Source: Saccharicrinis aurantiacus
GTDB lineage: Bacteria; Bacteroidota; Bacteroidia; Bacteroidales; Marinilabiliaceae
NCBI RefSeq assembly: GCF_001660705.2
Contig: NZ_LYBV02000035.1
Span: 1 to 64,000 of the forward strand
DNA length: 64,000 nucleotides
Reading direction: 5' to 3'
The notes beneath the pieces were generated by a model that was not told the DNA's origin, ran no database searches, and worked only from the letters and a program-made list of their open reading frames with translations. The translations under genes were made by a program, and so were the position numbers. Positions 44,898 through 53,700 of this stretch are shown here, piece by piece. The first letter of the stretch is position 1. The number at the start of each line of letters is the position of its first letter.

Positions 44898-46508
44898 ATG
44901 ACACAAAACGAATCGAATCAGACCCATGTAAGCTTTAGAGACGTTGAAACGCGTTTTAAAGGATTGTTTGCATGGGTATTTTCAACAGATCACAAAAGAA
45001 TTGGATTACTTTATTTGTACTCCATTGTAACGTTTTTCTTAACAGGAGTTGCCCTAGGTATTGCCATGAAATTAGAATTAATGGCACCGGGGCGCGATGT
45101 TATGGACCCCGAAACGTATAACGCCATATTTACTTTGCATGGTGTTATAATGATATTTTTAGTTGTGGTACCCGGCTTACCCGCTATTTTCGGAAACTTT
45201 TTTCTGCCTATTATGATAGGGGCAAAGGATGTGGCTTTTCCGAAACTAAACTTAATGTCGTGGTGGTTATATGTGCTAGGTGCATTGGTAGCATTATCGT
45301 CGTTATTTATGGCAGATGGGCCACCGGATACGGGATGGACATTCTACGCACCTTATAGTTTTAAAACCAACACCAATGTGTTGCCTGCCGTAATAGGGGC
45401 CTTTATTTTAGGATTTTCATCGATACTTACCGGCATCAACTTTATTGTTACCATACACCGTTTACGTGCGCCAGGTATGGGCTGGTTTAAAATGCCATTA
45501 TTTCCGTGGACGCTATACGGCACGGGTTGGATTCAGATTTTAGCAACTCCAATTGTTGGTATTACTTTACTGATGATTGTTGGCGAAAGGCTTTTTAGCA
45601 TTGGCTTTTTTGATCCTGCCTTAGGGGGCGATCCCATTTTATACCAACATCTGTTTTGGATTTACTCGCATCCTGCCGTTTATATTATGATACTGCCTGC
45701 CATGGGCGCCATTTCTGAGATTATTCCAACCTTCGCCAATAAAACCATTTTTGGCTACAAGGCTATTGTTATTTCTACCTTGGCCATTGCTTTTGTGGGC
45801 TATTTTGTATGGGGACATCACATGTTTACTTCGGGTATGAGTGGTACGGCCTTGTATACCTTCTCGTTATTAACCTTTTTAGTTGCCATACCAAGTGCTA
45901 TTAAAGTATTTAACTGGGTAAGTACGCTACACAAAGCATCTATTCAATTAGAAGCACCCTTCTTTTGGGCTGTTTCGTTTGTGTTTGTATTTATGATCGG
46001 TGGTCTATCGGGCTTGGCATTAGGTGCTTTGGCAACCAATGTGCATTTGCACGATACGGCTTTTGTGGTAGCACACTTTCATTACATTGTATTTGGTGGT
46101 GTAGGTTTTGCCTTTTTAGGAGCCATACATTATTGGTTTCCGAAAATGTGGGGGCGTATGTATAATAAGAAACGAGCAATTACCGGTTGGGTATTATTTT
46201 TTATAGGTTTTAATACGCTTTACTTACCCATGTTCTTTTTGGGTATTTCGGGTATGCCGCGCCGTTATTATGATTATGTAGAACGTTTTCATGGACCAAA
46301 CATTGTTTCAACCATTGGCTCGTGGGTATTATTAATAGGACTAGTGGTTATTATTTACAACTTGGTGCGTTCGGCTAAAAAAGGTGAGCCAGCAGTTAAA
46401 AACCCTTGGGGCGGTAAAACCCTTGAGTGGACTGTAGATTCGCCGCCTACACTAGAGAATTTTGAGGATATACCAGAAGTAACAAAAGGACCTTACGATT
46501 ATAGATAA
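44898..46508 (+). CDS. ctaD: Cytochrome c oxidase subunit I (A2-type heme-copper oxidase)
   Basis: 536 residues with twelve expected helices. Heme and CuB ligands are visible in LHGVIMIFLVVVPGLP (low-spin heme His), IYSHPAVYIMILPAMG (CuB His258 and cross-linking Tyr262), WGHHMFTSGM (CuB His-His), and VVAHFHYIVFGG (heme ligands). The D-channel Glu of the usual HPEVY motif is Ala260, preceded by Tyr256-Ser257: the YSHP signature of A2-type oxidases such as those of Rhodothermus and Thermus. It reduces O2 and pumps protons. Second gene of the operon. Confidence 0.97.
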   Translation: MTQNESNQTHVSFRDVETRFKGLFAWVFSTDHKRIGLLYLYSIVTFFLTGVALGIAMKLELMAPGRDVMDPETYNAIFTLHGVIMIFLVVVPGLPAIFGNFFLPIMIGAKDVAFPKLNLMSWWLYVLGALVALSSLFMADGPPDTGWTFYAPYSFKTNTNVLPAVIGAFILGFSSILTGINFIVTIHRLRAPGMGWFKMPLFPWTLYGTGWIQILATPIVGITLLMIVGERLFSIGFFDPALGGDPILYQHLFWIYSHPAVYIMILPAMGAISEIIPTFANKTIFGYKAIVISTLAIAFVGYFVWGHHMFTSGMSGTALYTFSLLTFLVAIPSAIKVFNWVSTLHKASIQLEAPFFWAVSFVFVFMIGGLSGLALGALATNVHLHDTAFVVAHFHYIVFGGVGFAFLGAIHYWFPKMWGRMYNKKRAITGWVLFFIGFNTLYLPMFFLGISGMPRRYYDYVERFHGPNIVSTIGSWVLLIGLVVIIYNLVRSAKKGEPAVKNPWGGKTLEWTVDSPPTLENFEDIPEVTKGPYDYR

Positions 46509-46518
46509 ATTGAAAGAT

Positions 46519-47139
46519 ATGGATACAAGTACAACAATAACACACGATGAACACAGAGACGATGAAGCGTCGAAGTTGGGCATGTGGCTGTTTATATTTA
46601 CCGAGTTACTCCTTTTTGCTGGTTTATTTATAGTATACGGAGTTTATAGATATGAGAATCAAGAAGCGTTTCACTCGGCAGGTAAAGAGCTGAGTGTGCC
46701 CATAGGAACTATTAATACGGTTATATTATTAATTAGTAGTGCCACCATTGCCATGGCTAGTTCGGCCATTCGATTTAAAAACAAGAAACTAACCATACGT
46801 TTATTGGTAGTTACCTTGTTGATGGCTCTTATTTTTATGGTAAATAAATATTTTGAGTGGACAGGGAAGATTGAACACGGATATTTGCCCGGAACAGATA
46901 CCTTAATGAATATGGAACAGGGTAAGGTATTGTTTTATGGCCTATACTTTTTTATGACGGGTTTACATGCCTTACATATTATTGTAGGGGTTATACTTAT
47001 TACCATTGTGGTGATAAGAGTTAATAAAAATACCTTGTCGGATGAAAATCCGGTGCTACTGGATAATGCGGGTTTATACTGGCACTTAGTCGATTTAATT
47101 TGGATATTCCTGTTTCCTTTATTTTACTTAATAGCCTAA
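46519..47139 (+). CDS. ctaE: Cytochrome c oxidase subunit III
   Basis: 206 residues from ATG 46519 (a TTG nine bases upstream at 46510 is possible). Five helices: KLGMWLFIFTELLLFAGLFI carries the family's conserved Glu, and FMTGLHALHIIVGVILI and GLYWHLVDLIWIFLFPLFYL are classical. The short five-helix form fits caa3-type oxidases. It follows subunit I by 10 bp. Confidence 0.93.
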   Translation: MDTSTTITHDEHRDDEASKLGMWLFIFTELLLFAGLFIVYGVYRYENQEAFHSAGKELSVPIGTINTVILLISSATIAMASSAIRFKNKKLTIRLLVVTLLMALIFMVNKYFEWTGKIEHGYLPGTDTLMNMEQGKVLFYGLYFFMTGLHALHIIVGVILITIVVIRVNKNTLSDENPVLLDNAGLYWHLVDLIWIFLFPLFYLIA

Positions 47140-47145
47140 ATAATT

Positions 47146-47433
47146 ATGGAAAATCATACAGATGCACATATCGTACCCTATAAAATGTATTTATACATTT
47201 TGGGCGGCTTAATAATGCTAACACTTATTTCGGTGGCTGTTACCGAAATCGAATTCGGAGAGTTTTCAGTTCTTGTGGCGCTTGTACTAGCGTCAATAAA
47301 GGCAACTTTGGTTCTCATTTACTTTATGCACCTCAAGTTTGATAATAAAATATTGCAAATAATGGTACCAGCCATATTCATACTTGTTGCCCTTGTTATA
47401 ATTATTGTTTTTCTCGATTACAATTACAGATAG
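47146..47433 (+). CDS. ctaF: Cytochrome c oxidase subunit IV-like protein
   Basis: 95 residues, three membrane helices: YLYILGGLIMLTLISVAVTE, FSVLVALVLASIKATLVLIY followed by FMHLKFDNK (the FMHL signature of COX4_pro-like proteins), and a final VALVIIIVFLDYNYR. It stabilises the oxidase complex. Six bp separate it from subunit III, and two from subunit II. Confidence 0.9.
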   Translation: MENHTDAHIVPYKMYLYILGGLIMLTLISVAVTEIEFGEFSVLVALVLASIKATLVLIYFMHLKFDNKILQIMVPAIFILVALVIIIVFLDYNYR

Positions 47434-47435
47434 AT

Positions 47436-48365
47436 ATGATAGAAGAAACTACAAATAATGCCTCAAATTTCGTATCAGAAGTAGATAGTGCCTTTGTTTT
47501 TATATTTGGGATATCTCTATTTTTTCTGTTCGCAATTACTATTGTAATGGTGTATTACGTATTTCGCTACAGAAAAAGTAAAAACCCCAAAGCAACACAC
47601 ATTGAAGGCAATCATAAACTCGAAATTATTTGGACAGTAATACCCACAATATTGGTTGTTATAATGTTTTATTACGGCTGGGCCGGATGGAAATCGCAAC
47701 GCGAGGTACCCGAGGATGCCATGACTATAAAATCGATAGCACGTATGTGGAGTTTTGGTTTTGAGTACGAAAATGGGGTAACTACAGATACTTTATATGT
47801 TCCCATTCACCAACCCATCAACTTAGATTTGGTGGCTGTTGATGTACTGCATAGTATTTACATTCCTGCTTTCAGAATAAAGCAAGATATGGTGCCTGGT
47901 AAGCCTGATTTTATTTGGTTTGAATCAGGAAAAATAGGAGAGTACGAGATATTTTGTGCCGAGTACTGTGGCCTGCGACATTCGTTTATGAAAACTGCAG
48001 TTAAAGTGCTTTCGCAAGAGGATTATGATGCTTGGTATAAGGGATCATCACAAACTGCAGAAGGAGCTGGGGCAGAGGGTAAGGCCTTGTTTCAAAAGTT
48101 TGGTTGTTTTGCTTGTCATTCAATTGATGGAAGTAAATTGGTAGGTCCATCTCTTAAAGGGATTTTTAATAACAAGCGAATGGTTATTAAAGATGGCGAA
48201 GAGATTGAGCTAGTTGCCGATGCCGAGTATATTAAGCGATCTATTTACGAGCCTAATGCCGATGTGGTTAAAGATTTTGTGCCAGGTATGATGGTATCGT
48301 ATAAAGCAATGATTAAAGATGAAGAAGTTGATCAGCTAATAGAGTATTTTAAAACCTTGGAATAA
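47436..48365 (+). CDS. ctaC: Cytochrome c oxidase subunit II fused to cytochrome c (caa3 type)
   Basis: 309 residues. Two membrane helices (about 19-43 and 63-84) precede the CuA cupredoxin domain with His139, Cys174, Cys178, His182 and Met185 (CAEYCGLRHSFM). A C-terminal class-I cytochrome c carries CFACH (224-228) and an axial-Met candidate in DFVPGMMVSYKAM. The fusion defines a caa3 oxidase, which takes electrons into its own heme c. The usual Cys-based lipobox at the N-terminus is absent. Being last after I-III-IV is an uncommon order; in most operons subunit II comes first. Confidence 0.95.
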   Translation: MIEETTNNASNFVSEVDSAFVFIFGISLFFLFAITIVMVYYVFRYRKSKNPKATHIEGNHKLEIIWTVIPTILVVIMFYYGWAGWKSQREVPEDAMTIKSIARMWSFGFEYENGVTTDTLYVPIHQPINLDLVAVDVLHSIYIPAFRIKQDMVPGKPDFIWFESGKIGEYEIFCAEYCGLRHSFMKTAVKVLSQEDYDAWYKGSSQTAEGAGAEGKALFQKFGCFACHSIDGSKLVGPSLKGIFNNKRMVIKDGEEIELVADAEYIKRSIYEPNADVVKDFVPGMMVSYKAMIKDEEVDQLIEYFKTLE

Positions 48366-48435
48366 TGGGTTGGTTTAATATCAATTTTTGATGATGATTT
48401 ACAAGGCGCCTTTATTTTAAGCTTGATGACTTTAC

Positions 48436-48461
48436 TACCGCACGTGTCCTCACGTGTGGTA
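48436..48461 (+). other. Hairpin upstream of the heme O synthase gene
   Basis: TACCGCACGTG / CACGTGTGGTA (11 bp, one G-U) with a TCCT loop ends 16 nt before the ctaB ATG. It is not followed by T, so it is not a standard terminator. A protein site (E-box-like CACGTG) or an mRNA processing or translation element is possible. Confidence 0.5.
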
Positions 48462-48477
48462 ATGCACTAAACACTTA

Positions 48478-49350
48478 ATGACTAAGACTATGATTTCGTA
48501 TAAAGCAATAAAAACATTTGGGAAATTTTCTATTTCAGTGCCCATAGCCTTAACGGCCTATGCAGGTTATGTTTTATTTGCCGAACAGCTTTCGTGGTTT
48601 GGTTTATTAGCCGCCATAGGAATCTTCTTTTTATCGGCAGGGGCATCGGCCATTAATCAAATGCAAGAAATTAAATTAGATGCTCTAATGCCTCGAACAG
48701 TTGATCGCCCGTTACCCTCGGGTAATATGAGTAGAACTATAGGTTGGACTATCATTAGCAGCTTTTTAGTAGTTGGCACTTTGTGTTTATATCCCTTCGG
48801 ATGGCATGCCGTATTGTGGGGTTGGATTGGCTTGGCGTGGTACAACCTTATTTATACCCCCATGAAAACCCGTAGTGCTTTTTCCGTTTTTCCGGGAGCT
48901 ATTGTTGGGGCTATACCACCAGTGGCTGGTTGGGTTGCTGCTGGAGGTTCTTTACTAGATGTTCGTATTCATTTTTTAGCCTTCTTTTTCTTTTTAGGTC
49001 AGATGCCTCATTTTTGGCTTCTGGTATTAAAATATAAAGACCAATATAAAAAAGCTGGCTTCCCAATTATTACGGATGTACTTACTAAGAAGCAAGTGAT
49101 TCGCATCAATCTAATATGGTTTATTGCCACTTTTATTTCAGCTTTATTTTTACCTGTATTCAATGTAATTGATCAGCAATGGATTGTTTGGTCATTAGCC
49201 TTCTCAAGTATTTTTATGATGGGATGGAGTCTTAGAGCTACTATATTGGCTAGTAAAGAAGAGCATTCGCCGCAATTGCGTAAAATGTTTATCTATTTCA
49301 ATTCGTTTTACTTATGGGTTATGATATTGCTATATATTGATCAGCTTTAA
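48478..49350 (+). CDS. ctaB: Protoheme IX farnesyltransferase (heme O synthase)
   Basis: 290 residues with about eight to nine helices. It has the UbiA-type Asp-rich NQMQEIKLDALMPRTVDRPL (N-x-x-x-D-x-x-x-D region) and the downstream YTPMKTRSAFSVFPGAIVGA; HFWLLVLKYKDQYKKAG matches heme O synthases. It converts heme b to heme o, the precursor of heme a for the adjacent oxidase. It follows subunit II after a 112-bp gap with a hairpin. Confidence 0.93.
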   Translation: MTKTMISYKAIKTFGKFSISVPIALTAYAGYVLFAEQLSWFGLLAAIGIFFLSAGASAINQMQEIKLDALMPRTVDRPLPSGNMSRTIGWTIISSFLVVGTLCLYPFGWHAVLWGWIGLAWYNLIYTPMKTRSAFSVFPGAIVGAIPPVAGWVAAGGSLLDVRIHFLAFFFFLGQMPHFWLLVLKYKDQYKKAGFPIITDVLTKKQVIRINLIWFIATFISALFLPVFNVIDQQWIVWSLAFSSIFMMGWSLRATILASKEEHSPQLRKMFIYFNSFYLWVMILLYIDQL

Positions 49351-49372
49351 TTTTTACTGTATACAGATCATT

Positions 49373-49406
49373 AAAAAGGCTTACCGTTAAGGATAAGCCT
49401 TTTTAG
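49373..49406. terminator. Terminator after heme O synthase
   Basis: An 11-bp stem AAAAAGGCTTA / TAAGCCTTTTT with a 10-nt loop, 22 bp after the stop; T-tracts on both strands also suit the convergent OhrR gene. Confidence 0.9.
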
Positions 49407-49425
49407 TTTCTATTAATAGAGCGTA

Positions 49426-49866
49426 TTACCCATTTAATAAATCAATTAAAGCATTAAGATTACTGCGCATTTCAATTAATTGCTCTAGGCTTAGACTGCC
49501 CTCATTAAGCTTTTCGATGAGAGAGGCAGGTATCAATTTAGCATCCTCTTTCATGGCAATGCCTTTCTCGGTAAGACTAATTATCACTTTGCGCTCATCC
49601 TGTTCAGAGCGCTTGCGCTCTAACAGCTTTTGCGTTTGCATTCGTTTAAGTAATGGCGTAAGTGTGTTGGTGTTTAATATTAGTTTTTTAGCAATATCAT
49701 TCACACTTAAATTATCCTTTTCCCATAACACAAGCATCACTAGGTATTGCGGATAAGTAATGCCTAACCTATCAAGCTGTGGCTGGTACTCACGAATTAT
49801 TAATCTAGAAACCGCATAAATAGGGAAACAAAGTTGATTACTTAATTTTAGTCTGTCTTCACTCAT
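49426..49866 (-). CDS. MarR/OhrR-family organic peroxide sensor
   Basis: 146 residues. The winged helix has LSVNDIAKKLILNTNTLTPLLKRMQ (recognition helix) and the wing RKRSEQDERKVIISLTEKG. LSNQLCFPIYAVSRLIIREY at the N-terminus matches OhrR, whose reactive Cys sits in the same LCF context (Cys13 here). It likely represses the peroxidase gene just upstream (1-bp gap) until oxidised. Tandem operator-like boxes cover the promoter of this two-gene unit. Confidence 0.88.
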   Translation of the reverse strand: MSEDRLKLSNQLCFPIYAVSRLIIREYQPQLDRLGITYPQYLVMLVLWEKDNLSVNDIAKKLILNTNTLTPLLKRMQTQKLLERKRSEQDERKVIISLTEKGIAMKEDAKLIPASLIEKLNEGSLSLEQLIEMRSNLNALIDLLNG

Positions 49867-49867
49867 A

Positions 49868-50347
49868 CTATAATATTTTTGCCAAGTATTTGTCTATTTT
49901 CACTGGTTTTGTAATCGGTGCAAAACGCTTAATAGGCTTGCCATTGGCATCTATTAAAAATTTGGTAAAGTTCCACTTGATTTTGCTGCCCAACAAACTA
50001 CCCAGTTCAGATTTTAAGTACTTGTATATTGGATGTGTATTGTCACCATTTACATCAATTTTTGCAAACATTGGGAAGCTAACGCCATAGTTGATCATAC
50101 ATCCTTCAGAGATAGATTTCTCATCTCCTGGTTCTTGGTTGGCAAATTGATTACAAGGGAAACCTAAAATTACAAGGTCTTTATCCTTATACTTTTGGAA
50201 TAATGTTTCTAAGCCTTCAAATTGTGGAGTTAAACCGCATTTACTAGCTGTATTTACTATAAGAATGGTTTTACCTTTAAATGTATCCATGCTTATTTCT
50301 TTGCCCTGTAGGCTTGTCGCTGAGAAGTTATAAAATATGCTATCCAT
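49868..50347 (-). CDS. Glutathione-peroxidase-like thiol peroxidase
   Basis: 159 residues from ATG 50347; a longer in-frame start at 50434 would extend across the promoter and operators, and is rejected. NTASKCGLTPQFEGLE has the peroxidatic Cys37 (in place of selenocysteine), LGFPCNQFANQEPG the conserved Gln and possible resolving Cys, and KWNFTKFLID the Trp-Asn pair. No tetramerisation loop: the monomeric, probably thioredoxin-dependent GPx type. It detoxifies organic or hydrogen peroxide and is probably co-transcribed with, and controlled by, the OhrR-type gene. Confidence 0.9.
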   Translation of the reverse strand: MDSIFYNFSATSLQGKEISMDTFKGKTILIVNTASKCGLTPQFEGLETLFQKYKDKDLVILGFPCNQFANQEPGDEKSISEGCMINYGVSFPMFAKIDVNGDNTHPIYKYLKSELGSLLGSKIKWNFTKFLIDANGKPIKRFAPITKPVKIDKYLAKIL

Positions 50348-50382
50348 TATTACTTTGTTTAAATTATATCGCACACTCATTT

Positions 50383-50435
50383 GTCGTGCGCGATGCAAAT
50401 ATAGTATAAATAATTTAAGTCGCAAGCGATACAAA
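50383..50435 (-). promoter_or_regulatory. Promoter with two OhrR-like operator boxes
   Basis: On the minus strand, TTTGTATCGCTTGCGAC (50435-50419) and TTTGCATCGCGCACGAC (50399-50383) are 13/17 identical direct copies, each with an imperfect dyad around TCGC..CGA. Between and within them lie TTG (50425-50423), a 19-nt spacer, and an exact -7 box TATATTTG (50403-50396). One box overlaps the -33 element and the other the -7 element and start site, the ideal layout for repression. Assignment to the adjacent MarR/OhrR protein is inference. Confidence 0.6.
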
Positions 50436-50797
50436 TAACTAAGTAAAAGTTGATAAAATTTGGTTTATCTATACTTTTTACATAAAGTATTATTAAGCAG
50501 AGTATTAGTTGGTTGATGTAGGTAAGATGATTTATTGTTAAATTTACTCCTTATTAGCTTATGATATTTGCACATTGACTTTATAACTAAATAGTAGTAA
50601 GTGGTTTATTTTATTTTTGTGCTCCAATTTGTTATTAACTTGTAGTTATAGAATATATCTGTATCAAAAAAAGAGGTTTATGGATACTTAGTATTAGTTT
50701 ATATAAAAAAATTTTCTGTCTAATTTATATTGAATATATTAACGCTTTAATTGAGAAAAACTGAACTTTTAATTGTTTATACCATAAAAGAAACCCT
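50436..50797. other. AT-rich intergenic region before the sensor kinase
   Basis: About 360 bp with no coding frame, clear repeat or hairpin. It must hold the promoter of the sensor kinase; no confident TAnnTTTG box is identified. Confidence 0.35.
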
Positions 50798-53700
50798 TTG
50801 ACTATATCAAACACACTAACTTTCTATAGAGTAATAATTATCTCCGTTATTCTTTTTTCGCTTTCGGATATTATGGCTCAATCTGATTATGGTGGTTTTT
50901 CATCATACGGATTAGCGGATAACATGTATCATGTTAATATTAAATCTTTGCATAAAGATTCTAAAGGATTCTTATGGGTTGGTTCAACGGATGGCCTGAT
51001 GCGTTACGACGGTGCCTTCTTTGATATTTTTAGAAGAGAAAAAGGAAAAGAACATACCCTGGCGAGTAATAATATATCTGTAATAAAAGAAGACAAGTAC
51101 ACATATTCATTCTGGTTAGGATCAGTAACAGGTCATATTAGTAAGTTTTATATTGATGAGGATAGGTATGAAAATTATTTCTTACCACCTTCTGAAAATA
51201 ATAAAGAAGGAATGGTTCCGATAACGGATTTTGAACAGATTGGCCTTGATACACTAATTGTTGCCACGAAAGTGGAAGGGTTATTCTTATTCTGTCCATC
51301 AAAAAATGAGTTTGAACCTATTAGAGTAGCTGAGTTTAAGGATAAAACGAAAGGACCTTTAGGTAATAGTGTATATCATTTATATAATGACGATAAATAT
51401 ATATGGGTTACAACTTCTTATGGCTTGATACAGATTTCATTAAATGGTTCTATTATAAATCAAGACGTTTTCTCAGAAGAAGCATATCCCTCATTTTATA
51501 ACAATACAGGTGAGTTTTTAATTAAAAGTGTAGTAAAAGTACAAGACGATGTATTTGCTTTTTTTGTAAATGGGATTCTTTATTATTATAACTATGGCAA
51601 TCAGGAATTAGCAGCAGTCTATAAGTCGACTAGTTCTATTATTTGCGAAGAAATTATCACTGATCATAAAAATAACTTTTGGCTTACAACATCAAATGAC
51701 GGTGTTTTTTACCTCGATTTATTAGAAAAATTGTTATTGCATCACTTTGAGGTACCTAGCAATCAGAATTCTTTGGTAGATAATAATGTATCTTCAATAT
51801 GTCATCTAGATGATCAAGAAATTACTTGGATAGGAACACTGAAAGGCTTATCGAAATACAATTATAAGGCCTCTAAGTTTAAGCAATATGATTTGGATAA
51901 ACTAGGTGTACCAAATGCTAATATTTATTTATTAGCGAAAGATACTAAAGGTGGCTTTTGGATAGGGGACAATAGAGAATGTTATCATAAAAAACAATCT
52001 AGCGAGTTTTTTGAAAGGTATATTGAGCAAGGTAATAAAAGGTTTTATGCTTTCGCGGAAGATTCTATTGGTAATTTTCTTATTGCTACAGACAAAGGCT
52101 TACTGGTGCATGATTTAGATAATGGTAATACTGAATTGCAGACATTCAAATGTATCGGAATCTCTGCAAATGAGTCAAGTTATATTAATGACCTAATAGT
52201 GGCAAAAGATAGTATTAGTTGGTTGGTTAGTCACAAGGGCTTGATAAAATATAATTCAGCTTCATCAGATTATGTTTTTTTTCCTTTTACTGAAGATTTG
52301 TTTGGCAATATAACTTATTATTTTTCTTCCATTACCTTATCTAATGATAAAAAAAGTATTTGGTTTGCCTCAAGAAGAGGACGGATTTTTAAGTATGATA
52401 TTGAAACCAATCTATTTTCAAATGTTATTTCCTTAGAGGAAGGACTGAATGGGTTTAATACAATTTTAGATATTCAATTTGATATAACCGGTAGACTTTG
52501 GATTGCCACTTATGGAAGTGGTATTTTGTTCTATGATTTTGCTACAAAGAAGCTCTCGGATTCTCTGGCTGTAGATATTCTTGAAAGTCATGTATATTCT
52601 GTATTAAACGATAATAAGAATCAATTATGGTTGAGTGCAAATTTAGGAATAGCCAAGATAGACCCTTTTAGTTTAGAGGCTCAGTATTTTTATACTGATG
52701 ATGGAACTTTTTGTAAAGAATTTAATTCGAATGCTTTTTATAAGTTTCAAGATAATGAAATGCTGTTTGGAGGAGGCGGAAGATTTATATGTTTTAACCC
52801 AAACGAAATAGTAAGAAATACTTATAATGCGCCTGTGGAGATTAGCTCTTGGCAAGTTGATGATCAGGTGACTTCTTTTGGTGGAGGTTTATATGAAAAA
52901 GTTTGTTATAATTCAAAAGACGAAATCGAGTTTGAACAAACCAATAATGCATTAAAGATTTATGCCTGTATTCTCGATTATTCTAATCCCAATAGAAATA
53001 CTATAAAATGGCGTTTAAATGGTTTTGATGATAACTGGAAGCATGGATATACAAATGAGGCAATTGTATATCATAATTTGGATGCTGGTAAATATACCTT
53101 GGAAGTAAAAGGTATTAACTCTGATGGATATGAGAGTGAAAATGTAGCTCGTTTAAACATTAAGGTAATAGCACCTTTTACGCAAACGCTGTATTTTAAA
53201 GCAATATTTGTTATTCTGTGTATATTGTTAGTGCTATTAATTATACGCTTCAGGTTTGCATGGTATCGCAAACAAGAGATTTTATTAACTGAGAAAGTAA
53301 AGGCTAAGACTAAAGAATTAACGGATGCTAATGAAGAGTTAGAGGCTTCACGAGAAAAGGTTTTTACTCAAAAGGCAGAGTTAGAAATTCATAGGAATTA
53401 TCTAGAAGAGTTAGTAAAAGATAGAACTAAGGATTTAGAAGCGGCTAAACAAAAAGCAGAGGAGTCTGATAAATTGAAAACAGCTTTTTTAGCAAACTTA
53501 TCTCATGAGATTAGAACCCCAATGAATGCGATAATTGGTTTTTCAAGCTTATTACAAACTGAGGATTATAAGGATAATCATGATACCAACTTCTTAAATA
53601 TCATACAACAAAGTAGTGAATCACTATTGGCTTTAATTAATGATATTATTGATATTTCACGAATTGAAACCGGTAATATACAGTTGGTTAAAAGTTATGT

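Noticed and set aside
50348-50434. Extended N-terminus for the glutathione-peroxidase-like protein
   Set aside because: The extension spans the promoter and both operator boxes and has no similarity to the family, which begins near MDSIFYNFSA.
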